From the NCBI GenBank assembly GCA_028290825.1, contig JAQGJB010000062.1, forward strand, positions 1 through 56,235: a stretch of 56,235 nt of DNA, written 5' to 3'. This DNA comes from Micavibrio sp. Lineage in GTDB: Bacteria > Pseudomonadota > Alphaproteobacteria > Micavibrionales > Micavibrionaceae. Below the pieces are notes generated by a model. It was not told where the DNA came from. It saw nothing but the letters and a program-made list of their open reading frames with translations, and did no database searches. Positions 17,436-25,858 of this stretch are shown here, piece by piece; positions within the stretch are counted from its first letter, which is position 1, and each line of letters opens with the position of its first letter. Position numbers and translations under genes: made by a program.

Positions 17436-18935
17436 TTAAGGCACAAACGAAGGCTTGGTAGGCATGCTACCGTCGGTGGGGAAGAAATGGTTGAAGGCAT
17501 CCAGGCCATCCGCTGGGGTATCCAGTTCAGCCGTATAAACGCGCCCCGGGAACTCTTCTGCGAGATCCTTAAAAACCGGCAACAGTCTCTCGCCATAGCT
17601 GGGCTGTTCGACCTGGATGTAATAGTAACTCTGCGTCAACGGCATTATTTTCTGCATCAGCTCGATTACTTTATGGTTGTCATTCTGGCTGTTTTCCCCG
17701 TCGGAGGCCTGCACCCCATAAATATTCCAGTCTGAGGGTGGATACCGCTCATCGATGATTTCTTTCATCTTGATCAGACAGGTGGAAACGACAGTTCCGC
17801 CCGTTTCCGTACCGTAAAAAAAGGTCTTTTCATCGACTTCCTCGGCCTTGGTGGTGTGGGAAATAAAGATAACATCCGTATTCTCATAAGCCGTTGTCAG
17901 GAAGGCATTCATCAGGAAGAAGAAGCTCTTGGCAATATTTTTGCGTTCCTGCGTCATCGAATAGGAAACGTCCATCATGCAGAACATGACCGCCTTGGCA
18001 CCGGGTTTTGGGACATCATCGTCATATTCATAAGTCAGGTGATCCGGACGATAACGGCCCGCATCCCTACCTGCCTTAATTTGGTCGATCAGGCGCGCTT
18101 CGAGAATCTGAAGACGCTTCTGATCGGCTTCACTGTCAATCTTGCTACCGACATTTTCTTTAAGAATGATCTGCACAGCTTCGGATAAAAGCGAAACAAT
18201 CTCATCGTCTGGCGATTTACCGGTAAAAGAATGGAACATCTTCTGCAGAGACTGGACCGTCTCAATAATAGCATTCCGTCTTTCGCTCTTGCTCTTGTCC
18301 GATAAATTCAATTTAGGGACAGATGCCTCGTATGAAGCATAAATATTATACTGTTCGGCAAGGTTATCGATAACTCTTTTTTCGCTCATTTTACTGAGAA
18401 CAAGGGCTTCGCCCGCGCGCTTGCGGTTTGTAATATCCATGTCCATTCTGTGCGCCGGGCCTTTACTTGTGTAACCGGCATGTTGGCGATCAACGACTTT
18501 GACCTGTGGGGCCTTGAGCTTGGTCATATCGGGAAGACGGCGACCGTCAAAAAGAATGTTCAGAAGCTCTTCAGGCGACAACCAGACATACTCATCTTCA
18601 CCGTCGCCATCGGCTGATGGCTCGCCGCTACCTCTGCCGCCGCCACCACCTTCGGGTTTGGGGATCCTGTCACCGACATCGAATTTAATAAGACCGGGGA
18701 AAACGCGCCTAGCTTTTCCGCCCTGTCCATGATGGACAACGGGTTCGGAAATCATTCTTTTGGGAATTGGAACGGCACCGCCGCTAGCGACCAGATCTTT
18801 TATATTTCCTTCACCAACAAGATCGCCGACTGCTTTCCTGAAAAGGTCGCGATAACGCTCCAGGAAACGTTGGCGGTCAGTGCCGAATTTATCTTCTTGC
18901 GGATCCTGCCGCCTGTCGATGACTGTTATGCCCAT
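17436..18935 (-). CDS. YeaH/YhbH family protein (DUF444) with an extended middle
   Basis: A 499-residue protein of the DUF444 family, the usual partner of the PrkA kinase. N-terminal marks are VIDRRQ, RQRFLERYRD and ISEPVVHHGQGGK, then a Gly-rich linker near 96-105. A von Willebrand A-like domain carries the MIDAS-type DVSYS at 322-326, followed by ETGGTVVST and WNIYGVQASDGEN. As I recall the E. coli protein has about 427 residues, and the extra length here falls between about residues 195 and 290, a charged helical stretch. The Shine-Dalgarno sequence is weak. It is probably co-transcribed with prkA upstream. Confidence 0.9.
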   Translation of the reverse strand: MGITVIDRRQDPQEDKFGTDRQRFLERYRDLFRKAVGDLVGEGNIKDLVASGGAVPIPKRMISEPVVHHGQGGKARRVFPGLIKFDVGDRIPKPEGGGGGRGSGEPSADGDGEDEYVWLSPEELLNILFDGRRLPDMTKLKAPQVKVVDRQHAGYTSKGPAHRMDMDITNRKRAGEALVLSKMSEKRVIDNLAEQYNIYASYEASVPKLNLSDKSKSERRNAIIETVQSLQKMFHSFTGKSPDDEIVSLLSEAVQIILKENVGSKIDSEADQKRLQILEARLIDQIKAGRDAGRYRPDHLTYEYDDDVPKPGAKAVMFCMMDVSYSMTQERKNIAKSFFFLMNAFLTTAYENTDVIFISHTTKAEEVDEKTFFYGTETGGTVVSTCLIKMKEIIDERYPPSDWNIYGVQASDGENSQNDNHKVIELMQKIMPLTQSYYYIQVEQPSYGERLLPVFKDLAEEFPGRVYTAELDTPADGLDAFNHFFPTDGSMPTKPSFVP

Positions 18936-19068
18936 AGCCTGAACTCACTGTTGACTGGTTAGGGCAGAACCCTGATCGCTTCGCGAAATAAGGCCCTGCA
19001 ACCATTGTTTTTTATTTAAACCTGCAGCCTAAAATCAGTTCAGGCTGCAGGGTATTCATCCAGACGAA

Positions 19069-21177
19069 TTAGTTCATGTTGAGATGATGCAGATGACGCG
19101 CGGTCATGCTTGGCGTAAACCCTGCTTTCTCCATGTTGTCGTTAAAGCGCGAGTACTGACGCTTTTCTTCATCTGTGTTCAGATCCGCCTCGGCCTTCGC
19201 CTTGAAGATATGGCGTCGGGTTTCCTGGTCGACCGCGTTATTGGCACGGATAACTTTTGCCAAAGGTTCATAGGAATCCCAGCGAACGACCGCGTCTTCC
19301 TGTTCCTCTAGCGGCTTGCCGCGGTTTTTCTTGGCAATACGAGCGAGTTCGGCATTGACGCCTTCCGTAGCAGTCTTCCGGAATGATTCCGGGTTTGAAA
19401 TCCCGGCTTTCTTCTCCATCGACTCGAGGATTTTGGCGATCTTTGCCAGATCGGTGCGATCGCCGCTTTTCGGATCGATGAAATCTTCCCGTTCGTTCCA
19501 TTTCTCGGCCAGGAACAGGTACTTATCGAACTGAACCTGACAGACACCGTCATCGGCATCGGTCATGGCACGGTTGATCAACTCTCTTGCATGCGCCATG
19601 TAACGGTCACGGATGCCGTTGATATGTGTCTGGAACTCACCCTTCTGCTGAGATGAGAATGTACTCTCATCGGCAGCTTTGATGAACTTTTCCATGGTTT
19701 CAAGCATCAGCAGAGGATCGGATTCGTGGTAGCCCTCCATAGCACGTGCGTTGAAGCTGTCCTTCAGAACGCGTTCCGCATCCCGGATGGAGAAACCATC
19801 CATGCCTTCGCCCGGGCTTTGCTTTTGGCGCAGCTCGTTGAGCGTTGGTTTTTTGCCGGCAGGCGCATCAACATCCTCACCATTCCAGACGCGCGCACGA
19901 ATGTGCTTATCGTAATTTTTCAGCGCACCATCTTTGCCATCCTTCATGCGGGTCAGCACTGAAAATTCAGCCAGCGTTTCCAGCGTTTTATCAGCAATCG
20001 GCGCATCAGAGTGACGGCTTTTCTGGAGCAGTTTCTGGTAGATCTTCATTTCTTCGGAAATGCGCAGCGTATAAGGCACATCGATCAGGGTGATACGGTT
20101 ACGTGCCGCATCGCTGTCGTTCTTCTTAACGAAATCCTGCCAGACCGGATCGTTGGTTGTGATAACAATGCACTGATCCATCGGCAGGTTGCCGACACCT
20201 TTATCGCCGGTGTAGTAGCCTGTCGTCACACCTTCGAGGAAGCAGTTCAGCAAAGCCGGGTTGTTACGGAAGAATTCCGCACCGTGGAAAAGGCCCTGGT
20301 TAGACTTGGCGAAAGCTCCCGGGATATAAGCGTCAGGATCGCCGGAGCTCATGACTTTATCGCTGTCGAGAGGATCTTCTTCACCCACCATGGTGATATC
20401 CACTTCACCGATAAGCAAACCGAGATTCGCGGATTTCGGATCCTGCGGATCAATCTTGGAAATACCAAGCTGGCTGTTACGGGAAGGATAGACCTTTGCC
20501 ACTTCGAAAGCGGCCTCAATATCGTGACCGGCATGCTCAAGACGTTTCGCAACCCAGGAAGACATCTGGACCTGCAGATAACGGCGCGGGATTTTGTATT
20601 CCGCACTAATGTCATCAGCAACGTCCGGTGCAGTGAACAGACAGAGCGGGCTGTCGTTGTAAGGGGATATCTTGCCAGTTTTCTTGCATTTCAGAACGTA
20701 GATTGGGTTAACCTCTGTCAGGCGCTCCATCGTCGTTGCGACTTCCGTCTTACCGCTACCCACCGGGCCGCGATAGACGAGCATGCCGGAACCGCCGTTT
20801 TTCAGGTATTCAACGGTTTTGGTGACGATGGCTTCCGCATCGTAGAACTGGGAAAAAGGTTTATAACGGGCGATTTTCTGCGCACCATAAACATGACGCT
20901 CACGCGGATCTTCACTCACGCGGGTATCAACGATCTGCGGTTCGCCAATAGCGTTCAAAAGGCGATCAGCAAAATCAGCATAAGCAGGGAGGGTTTTACC
21001 ATCGGATGTTTTGCTGCACAGATCAAGCCAGCGTTCAACACTCATGACCTCAGGTTTTTGTTCCTGGTTTTTTTGCTTCATGCGCTGAAGAACGCTCAGT
21101 TTCGGCGCAGCATCATTGCCATTCGCTGGAACGCGTGTATCGGAACCATTATCTTCCGGTTTATTTAGTAAAGTCAT
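19069..21177 (-). CDS. prkA: PrkA family serine protein kinase (YeaG-like)
   Basis: A 702-residue PrkA/YeaG protein: an AAA+-like ATPase module followed by a C-terminal kinase-like domain. The Walker A GPVGSGKTE is at residues 137-145, and LLIGEVDITMVGEEDPL is the family's signature segment. VITTNDPVWQDF and RITLIDVPYTLR follow. Relatives autophosphorylate and act in starvation and stationary-phase stress. It is slightly longer than the usual ~640 aa because of a polar N-terminal extension of some 45 residues. CAGGAGA precedes the ATG. It is the first gene of prkA-yeaH-spoVR, 133 bases before yeaH. Confidence 0.93.
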   Translation of the reverse strand: MTLLNKPEDNGSDTRVPANGNDAAPKLSVLQRMKQKNQEQKPEVMSVERWLDLCSKTSDGKTLPAYADFADRLLNAIGEPQIVDTRVSEDPRERHVYGAQKIARYKPFSQFYDAEAIVTKTVEYLKNGGSGMLVYRGPVGSGKTEVATTMERLTEVNPIYVLKCKKTGKISPYNDSPLCLFTAPDVADDISAEYKIPRRYLQVQMSSWVAKRLEHAGHDIEAAFEVAKVYPSRNSQLGISKIDPQDPKSANLGLLIGEVDITMVGEEDPLDSDKVMSSGDPDAYIPGAFAKSNQGLFHGAEFFRNNPALLNCFLEGVTTGYYTGDKGVGNLPMDQCIVITTNDPVWQDFVKKNDSDAARNRITLIDVPYTLRISEEMKIYQKLLQKSRHSDAPIADKTLETLAEFSVLTRMKDGKDGALKNYDKHIRARVWNGEDVDAPAGKKPTLNELRQKQSPGEGMDGFSIRDAERVLKDSFNARAMEGYHESDPLLMLETMEKFIKAADESTFSSQQKGEFQTHINGIRDRYMAHARELINRAMTDADDGVCQVQFDKYLFLAEKWNEREDFIDPKSGDRTDLAKIAKILESMEKKAGISNPESFRKTATEGVNAELARIAKKNRGKPLEEQEDAVVRWDSYEPLAKVIRANNAVDQETRRHIFKAKAEADLNTDEEKRQYSRFNDNMEKAGFTPSMTARHLHHLNMN

Positions 21178-21593
21178 AACTCTAGGTCTCCTGCTTGCTT
21201 AACTGTTCTAATTGTTGATTGGTGCGCTCTAACCCATCACATCAATGCGCGCGCGACGAGACACTATATTGCTATAATACCCGGTCAAGGAGACAAAAAA
21301 TGGATGTGATACGGTCATATAAGCTCCCCTGTTTTCTTTTTTTTGTGTTCTGAACTTCAGCCCAAAATCCGATTTCTGTCAATAAGAAAAGTTCATGGAG
21401 TTTTCATTATTTGGGTGTTCTCAGGCTCAAACACTGGAAAAAAATAAGTTCGCTGAAAAAAGCAAATAGATTATGTGTTGTGCACTGCCGATATTTTTTT
21501 GTATTCCGGAAACTAATTGCTGATGTAGAAAGCTTCAGGAATTTCTTCCGGGATTTTTGCGCGCGCGGCTATTTCTACGCTGTAATTATACAC
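21178..21593. other. Upstream region of the prkA operon, no gene seen
   Basis: These 416 bases separate prkA from the kinase-like gene on the same strand. A Shine-Dalgarno sequence for prkA lies at the right end of its leader. TATTAT and TATAGT boxes occur on the minus strand around 21260-21280, but no -35 partner at normal spacing is clear, and I see no sigma54 (TGGCAC-N5-TTGC) match. A 17-codon plus-strand frame at 21300 with AAGGAG leads nowhere obvious. A long leader or an alternative sigma factor could be involved. Confidence 0.5.
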
Positions 21594-22406
21594 TTAACCG
21601 ATCTTACCTCCGTCAAAACAGACCTCAAGACACTGCGTTACGAATACGGATTGCCGCACATCGCTGCCCACCCTGTCCCACAGCCAGCGGCGTTCAAGCA
21701 GGTAACGCACCGGCCGCATTGTATGAACGAATTTTGCCAGCTCGGGCAAGGCGGCGGCACCCGCGTGGCGTCTGTATTCGGCCAGCAGGGCAAAAATAGT
21801 GTCAGGGCTGTAAACGTTTTCCTGTTGCGATACGCGTGCAAAACGCGAAGCGGCACTGAGGAAAACCCAGACATCGCGCGCCTGCGCAAAGGCCAGTGGC
21901 ATAACATCCACGGGGTTTTCCTCAAGATCGAGAAAACCGATTTTATCCCCGTCCCATGTCATATCGCGCAAATAAGGCCGCCCGTGCGCCAGGCCGGCAT
22001 TATGCAGCCGCGCAAGTTCTGCCGTTGCAATCTTCATTACCGCAAGGCGTTGCTCCGCATCCTTCATCTGGTCCAGCGCATCGCGCAATTGCGGCCCCAG
22101 ATGCGTGAGGATGAGCATTTCGTCATTAAAGGCCAGCACTTCCGGTGCATGAAACCCTTTGGCGCGGAACTCCTGCAGGCGTGTCGCCTCCATGCGCAGG
22201 GCATTGCCGCCGCCATTGCTGACCGTGGCGCGCAGCATCGGGTTTGGTACACATATGGCGATGATTTTCTGCAATAGATGCCAGATGCGCGCCTTGGGTG
22301 GCACGGCCTGTTTCACCCATAAATTATCCTCGAGGCCACGGCCGCGTATGGTGCGGCTCTGCGGGTATTGCGCAATCAGGGTGCGTCCAAAGGCTATATA
22401 ATCCAT
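21594..22406 (-). CDS. Protein-kinase-fold protein (Kdo kinase/RIO-like)
   Basis: A 270-residue protein with traces of the kinase fold: a nucleotide-binding beginning (SNGGGNALRMEATRLQEF, where E and R could align with the alpha-C region), then LARLHNAGLAHGRPYLRDM, which corresponds to the catalytic loop, and FLDLEENP, which replaces DFG as in lipopolysaccharide kinases. It may phosphorylate a lipid A or sugar substrate, but no LPS genes adjoin it. The C-terminal third is helical. A leaderless-type promoter precedes the ATG. It is divergent from the FMN reductase gene. Confidence 0.72.
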   Translation of the reverse strand: MDYIAFGRTLIAQYPQSRTIRGRGLEDNLWVKQAVPPKARIWHLLQKIIAICVPNPMLRATVSNGGGNALRMEATRLQEFRAKGFHAPEVLAFNDEMLILTHLGPQLRDALDQMKDAEQRLAVMKIATAELARLHNAGLAHGRPYLRDMTWDGDKIGFLDLEENPVDVMPLAFAQARDVWVFLSAASRFARVSQQENVYSPDTIFALLAEYRRHAGAAALPELAKFVHTMRPVRYLLERRWLWDRVGSDVRQSVFVTQCLEVCFDGGKIG

Positions 22407-22413
22407 GGCCGCC

Positions 22414-22441
22414 TACATACACCATATCGCCGCCCTTGCAA
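22414..22441 (-). promoter_or_regulatory. Leaderless-type promoter of the kinase-like gene
   Basis: On the minus strand, TTGCAA (22441-22436), a 16-base spacer and TATGTA (22419-22414), ending seven bases before the ATG at 22406. Confidence 0.5.
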
Positions 22442-22502
22442 ATCGCACGAATCCCCCCACATTAGGGCTGTCACTCATGTCGTTTTAAAAAAGGAATTCA
22501 TA

Positions 22503-23072
22503 ATGTTCAAAGTCGCCATCGTCGTCGGCAGTATCCGGAAAGAATCCATGAATCTGAAACTCGGGAAAGCCCTCGCTAAACTGGGACAGGGCAACTTCCA
22601 GGCCAGCTTCGTCGGCATCGCCGATCTGCCGTTGTTCAACCAGGATCTGGAGGGCAGCGCCCCCGCCGCAGTAACAAAATTCAAAAGCGAAATTGAAGCC
22701 GCCGATGCCGTTTTGTTCGTGACCCCGGAATATAACCGTTCGGTTCCGGGCGTATTGAAAAACGCCATCGACTGGGGCTCGCGCCCCTACGGCAAAAGTT
22801 CGTGGGACGGCAAAGTCGCCGCCATTGCGGGTGCGTCCCCTGGCGCCGTTGGTGCCGCCGTTTCGCAAAACCACCTGCGCAGCATTGTTGGCGGTTTCCT
22901 CAATATGAAACTGCTTGGCCAGCCTGAAGTTTATTTCCAGTTCAAGGAAGGCGCGATTGCCGACGACGGCACCATTGCCGACGACAACACCCGCAAATTC
23001 CTGCAGGGCTTCGTGGACCGCTTCACCGCCTGGACTGAAACCCATACAGCACAGAATGCCAAGGCCGCCTGA
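22503..23072 (+). CDS. NADPH-dependent FMN reductase (ChrR/YieF-like)
   Basis: A 189-residue flavodoxin-fold reductase. The FMN phosphate loop is VGSIRKESMN near residue 8. TPEYNRSVPGVLKNAIDW is the family signature, and AGASPG follows. Relatives reduce quinones, chromate or free flavin; the physiological role is probably quinone reduction against redox stress. Start taken at ATG 22503, with AAGGAA nine bases upstream; a longer in-frame extension reads through the divergent gene's promoter and is not credible. A terminator follows directly. Confidence 0.92.
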   Translation: MFKVAIVVGSIRKESMNLKLGKALAKLGQGNFQASFVGIADLPLFNQDLEGSAPAAVTKFKSEIEAADAVLFVTPEYNRSVPGVLKNAIDWGSRPYGKSSWDGKVAAIAGASPGAVGAAVSQNHLRSIVGGFLNMKLLGQPEVYFQFKEGAIADDGTIADDNTRKFLQGFVDRFTAWTETHTAQNAKAA

Positions 23073-23080
23073 TTTTCTGA

Positions 23081-23113
23081 AAAAAAGCCCCGCGACACAC
23101 GCGGGGCTTTTTC
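23081..23113. terminator. Bidirectional terminator
   Basis: A GC-rich stem GCCCCGCG (23087-23094) pairs with CGCGGGGC (23100-23107) with a 5-base loop, extended by flanking A and T runs. It serves the FMN reductase and the convergent gene. Confidence 0.92.
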
Positions 23114-23124
23114 TTTGGCTTCTT

Positions 23125-24204
23125 CTAAGGCATGGCGGGGACGGGACGTTTTTCCACAACGGCAACCTTGTACAATGGAAACCGCTGCTCAACCGCACGC
23201 ATCAGGGCGGTATAGGCAGCGCTAAAGACAGGCGCATCTTCCGGCCCGCAATGCTCCGCCCTGCCGGACTGGATAACCTCGATCTGCGCCTTCAGCACAC
23301 CGGACATGCAGCGATGCAGCGCGACGACGGGATCGACTGCTTGATGTTTGCCCGCCTTCCGTGCAGCCGCGTCAAAATAAGCCAGATAAGCCCCGTTGTG
23401 CAGGGAATCGCCCAGAACCGCATGGATACAAACAGAAATATCCCTGTAAAAACCGCCTGTCTCCAGCATCTCAAGCATGTCCCCGTCCAGAGGGACACCC
23501 TGCTCCATTCTCTCTAGGATGCCTTTTTCAAGCATCAGACTTTGCAGCGCCTGTTGTTCCAGCCAGCTCCGGACCATAGCGATAAACATTGCCTCAGGTG
23601 TATGCACATTGTCTTTCGCCGCATTTTCCATGCCCGTCCCGGCATTGAGCGCATCATTGATATCACATTGAATTTTCTGAATACCCAGTACGCTGCCGTC
23701 CCGGATCGTCCGGTTCTGGTCCAGATGCATCCACAGGAACTGGAGGGCGTATAAAGCCTCGATCATTGTATCATTGGTAACGCAAACCTTGCGGCTGTCA
23801 TTCCGGCGGTCGCTGAGATGATCCTGAGAGTGCCGCACGGAGTCTTCCAGCCTGCCTTCCTGCAGATACAGGGAGGACGTCATCAGGGCCGCAGGCGACG
23901 CAAGCGCCTTCCGTACTGCGCCTGCATAATCATCGCCCGTGGCGCGTGCCTTCGCAAAGAGACCGAGAAAATCATAAACCTCGTTGGCCATGACAGCCGC
24001 GAAATAATCCCCCCCGGGCGCAAAATTTTTCTGCGCTCGTTTGGGGTATTCTTCACGCACCATCGCCAGGGAAAGCGCATGCCCCCGCGTGGCGTAATCC
24101 GCCAGATCGTTAAAAGCCGAAATTTCATGAAAACGCCGATTGACCACGGCCTCTTCATAGGCCGCAGACGAGAAAAAGGCTGTCGCATCGGGGGCTGGTG
24201 CCAT
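23125..24204 (-). CDS. Unrecognised 359-residue protein
   Basis: A soluble, largely helical protein with no signal peptide and no motif I can name. It opens with an Ala-rich stretch (MAPAPDATAFFSSAAYEEA), has a basic and polar middle (HSQDHLSDRRNDSRK) and ends with a Pro/Lys tail. Eight or so Met residues and amphipathic stretches suggest a helical bundle. AGGAAT precedes the ATG, and the gene ends at a shared terminator, so it is credible. Codon use resembles the neighbours. No partner is evident: it sits between two convergent or divergent single genes. Confidence 0.65.
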   Translation of the reverse strand: MAPAPDATAFFSSAAYEEAVVNRRFHEISAFNDLADYATRGHALSLAMVREEYPKRAQKNFAPGGDYFAAVMANEVYDFLGLFAKARATGDDYAGAVRKALASPAALMTSSLYLQEGRLEDSVRHSQDHLSDRRNDSRKVCVTNDTMIEALYALQFLWMHLDQNRTIRDGSVLGIQKIQCDINDALNAGTGMENAAKDNVHTPEAMFIAMVRSWLEQQALQSLMLEKGILERMEQGVPLDGDMLEMLETGGFYRDISVCIHAVLGDSLHNGAYLAYFDAAARKAGKHQAVDPVVALHRCMSGVLKAQIEVIQSGRAEHCGPEDAPVFSAAYTALMRAVEQRFPLYKVAVVEKRPVPAMP

Positions 24205-24344
24205 TGCTGGATTATTCCTGTTCAGTTCGTTTTTTATTATGAATAATTTTTAGACCCGTTTATCGCGGCGCGCAAGATATTTTACACAGGGCCGCGCGCA
24301 AGCCTGTGATACCCTTGGCAAAACTCACTTTCATGGAGATTTCA

Positions 24345-24830
24345 ATGCGCTATGTGATCCTGACAATTATCGCCCTGACCAGCCTCGTGCTGAGCGGCGC
24401 AAGCTTCGCCGCAAACAGCAGCAGCAGCAGCGAACCAAGCCCGAACGGCCTTTGGCTGACGGAAAATCAACGCTCGGTCATCAGTGTCGAGTCCTGTCCC
24501 GGCGATAAAAATCTCATCTGCGGTCACATTCACTGGATCATCAGAGAGGGCATGCAGTACGACAGTAAGAACCCCGATGCATCCCGCCGTAACGCGCCGA
24601 TGTGCGGCCTGAAACTCATGTGGGGCTTCCACCAGAACGACGCAATGAACTGGATCGACGGCCATATCTACAAGGCCGATGAAGGCGACACCTATAACGC
24701 AACGATCCAGATGCTGCCCTCCGGCAAGATGCTGGTCCGCGGTTATGTCGGCATGCCGCTTTTCGGCAAGAGCCAGACCTGGACCCGCGTTAGCACCAAA
24801 GATTACCCGCGTTGCAAACCGGCTAAATAA
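24345..24830 (+). CDS. DUF2147 family exported protein
   Basis: A 161-residue protein with a signal peptide (MRYVILTIIALTSLVLSGAS, cleavage near FAA) followed by a poly-Ser linker. The DUF2147 pattern is clear: GLWLTE, VESCPGDKNLICGHI, a D-x-x-NPDASRR stretch, MCGLKLMWGF, WIDGHIYKADEGDTY and a final VRGYVGMPLFGKSQTWTRV. The function of this lipocalin-like periplasmic family is unknown. Start set at ATG 24345 with GGAG upstream; an in-frame start at 24306 would put charged residues before the signal. Confidence 0.88.
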   Translation: MRYVILTIIALTSLVLSGASFAANSSSSSEPSPNGLWLTENQRSVISVESCPGDKNLICGHIHWIIREGMQYDSKNPDASRRNAPMCGLKLMWGFHQNDAMNWIDGHIYKADEGDTYNATIQMLPSGKMLVRGYVGMPLFGKSQTWTRVSTKDYPRCKPAK

Positions 24831-24848
24831 TTACCGCACCGCTTAAAT

Positions 24849-24890
24849 AAATCCGCGTTTGGCTATTCTTCAAGCCAGCGCGGATTTTTT
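24849..24890. terminator. Two-tier hairpin terminator overlapping a stop codon
   Basis: The outer stem AAATCCGCG (24849-24857) pairs with CGCGGATTT (24879-24887). An inner stem TGGCT (24860-24864) pairs with AGCCA (24873-24877). T-runs lie on both strands. The stop codon of the minus-strand dehydratase gene lies within the hairpin, so one structure ends both convergent genes. Confidence 0.85.
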
Positions 24891-25858
24891 AATGTCCAGT
24901 CAACGGTTTTCTCAAGGCTCTCCATAAACGCTTTTGGCTGCTGCCAGCCCATATCCTGGAGCTTCTGCCCGTTCAGCGCATAGCGCAAATCATGTCCCGG
25001 CCTGCTGGAATGGAAATCGACCATATCGTATTGCAGTTTTTTGCCAAGGACCTGGGCAATCGCCTGCGCCATCTCCAGGTTATCGACCTCCCGCTCACCA
25101 ACGATATTATATTTATCACGCGTCTCGCCGTTGTTCAAAAGGAACATCGTCGCCGCCGCCACGTTCCGCGCATGAATCCAGAACCGCGACCCCGGCACTT
25201 TTTTACTGGCGTCCGAATGGATGGTCACGGCTTCCCCCGCCATGACCTTGCGGATGACTTTCGGGATAAATTTCTCCGGGTGCTGACGCTCACCAAACAC
25301 ATTCATTGTGTGGCTGATCATCACGGGCAGTTTGTAGGTATTGGCCCAGGCGAGGCATAATTCCTCGCCCCCGGCCTTGGATGCCGAATAAGGATTGGTT
25401 GAATTATAACGGTCCCATTCCTTATAGCCGTCCGGCACTTCCGCGCGCGCGGCAGGACCGAACACCTCATCCGTCGAAAAATAGATCATTTTCTTCAGGG
25501 ATGCGCATTCGCGCGCGAACTGCAGGATATTCATGGTCCCGAGAATATTGGCGCGGACGAAGCTTTCCGGATTGCTGATTGAATTATCGACATGCGTCTC
25601 GGCCCCAAGATGCACGATATACGTTACATCCTGTAATTCGCGCAGCAACCCTTCCGTCACCGGCATGGTGAAGTCATGCGAGAAATGGCGCACCCGTTTA
25701 TCGTCATAAACCCCGACATCGCGCAAGCGGTCATACCCGAACGACGCATAGCTTAAGCGGTCCATGGCATATATCTGCCAGTCGGTATTTTTCAGCACAT
25801 GTTCGCAGAAATGATGACCGATAAACCCGTTTGATCCGGTGATGAGTATTTTTTCCAT
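24863..25858 (-). CDS. NAD-dependent sugar-nucleotide dehydratase/epimerase (RfbB-like)
   Basis: A 331-residue extended short-chain dehydrogenase closest in pattern to dTDP-glucose 4,6-dehydratases. The NAD loop GSNGFIGHH is at residues 8-16. LGAETHVDNSISNP is the classic RfbB segment, and STDEVFGPA plus YSASK supply the catalytic Thr/Asp/Glu and Tyr/Lys. MNVFGERQHPEKFIPKV follows. Other nucleotide sugars are possible, since no rfb genes adjoin. Its ATG overlaps the stop of the upstream esterase gene by one base (TAATG), so the two are coupled. Confidence 0.87.
   Translation of the reverse strand: MEKILITGSNGFIGHHFCEHVLKNTDWQIYAMDRLSYASFGYDRLRDVGVYDDKRVRHFSHDFTMPVTEGLLRELQDVTYIVHLGAETHVDNSISNPESFVRANILGTMNILQFARECASLKKMIYFSTDEVFGPAARAEVPDGYKEWDRYNSTNPYSASKAGGEELCLAWANTYKLPVMISHTMNVFGERQHPEKFIPKVIRKVMAGEAVTIHSDASKKVPGSRFWIHARNVAAATMFLLNNGETRDKYNIVGEREVDNLEMAQAIAQVLGKKLQYDMVDFHSSRPGHDLRYALNGQKLQDMGWQQPKAFMESLEKTVDWTLKNPRWLEE

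Noticed and set aside
21300-21353. Plus-strand 17-codon frame with AAGGAG and a nearby TATAAT box upstream of the prkA operon
   Set aside because: No -35 at normal spacing, no downstream gene on that strand, and the frame lies in the leader region of the oppositely oriented prkA operon. It is kept only as a remark.
21411-22277. 288-codon plus-strand open frame opposite the kinase-like gene
   Set aside because: It overlaps a gene with recognisable kinase-fold motifs and its own promoter; the plus-strand product resembles nothing.
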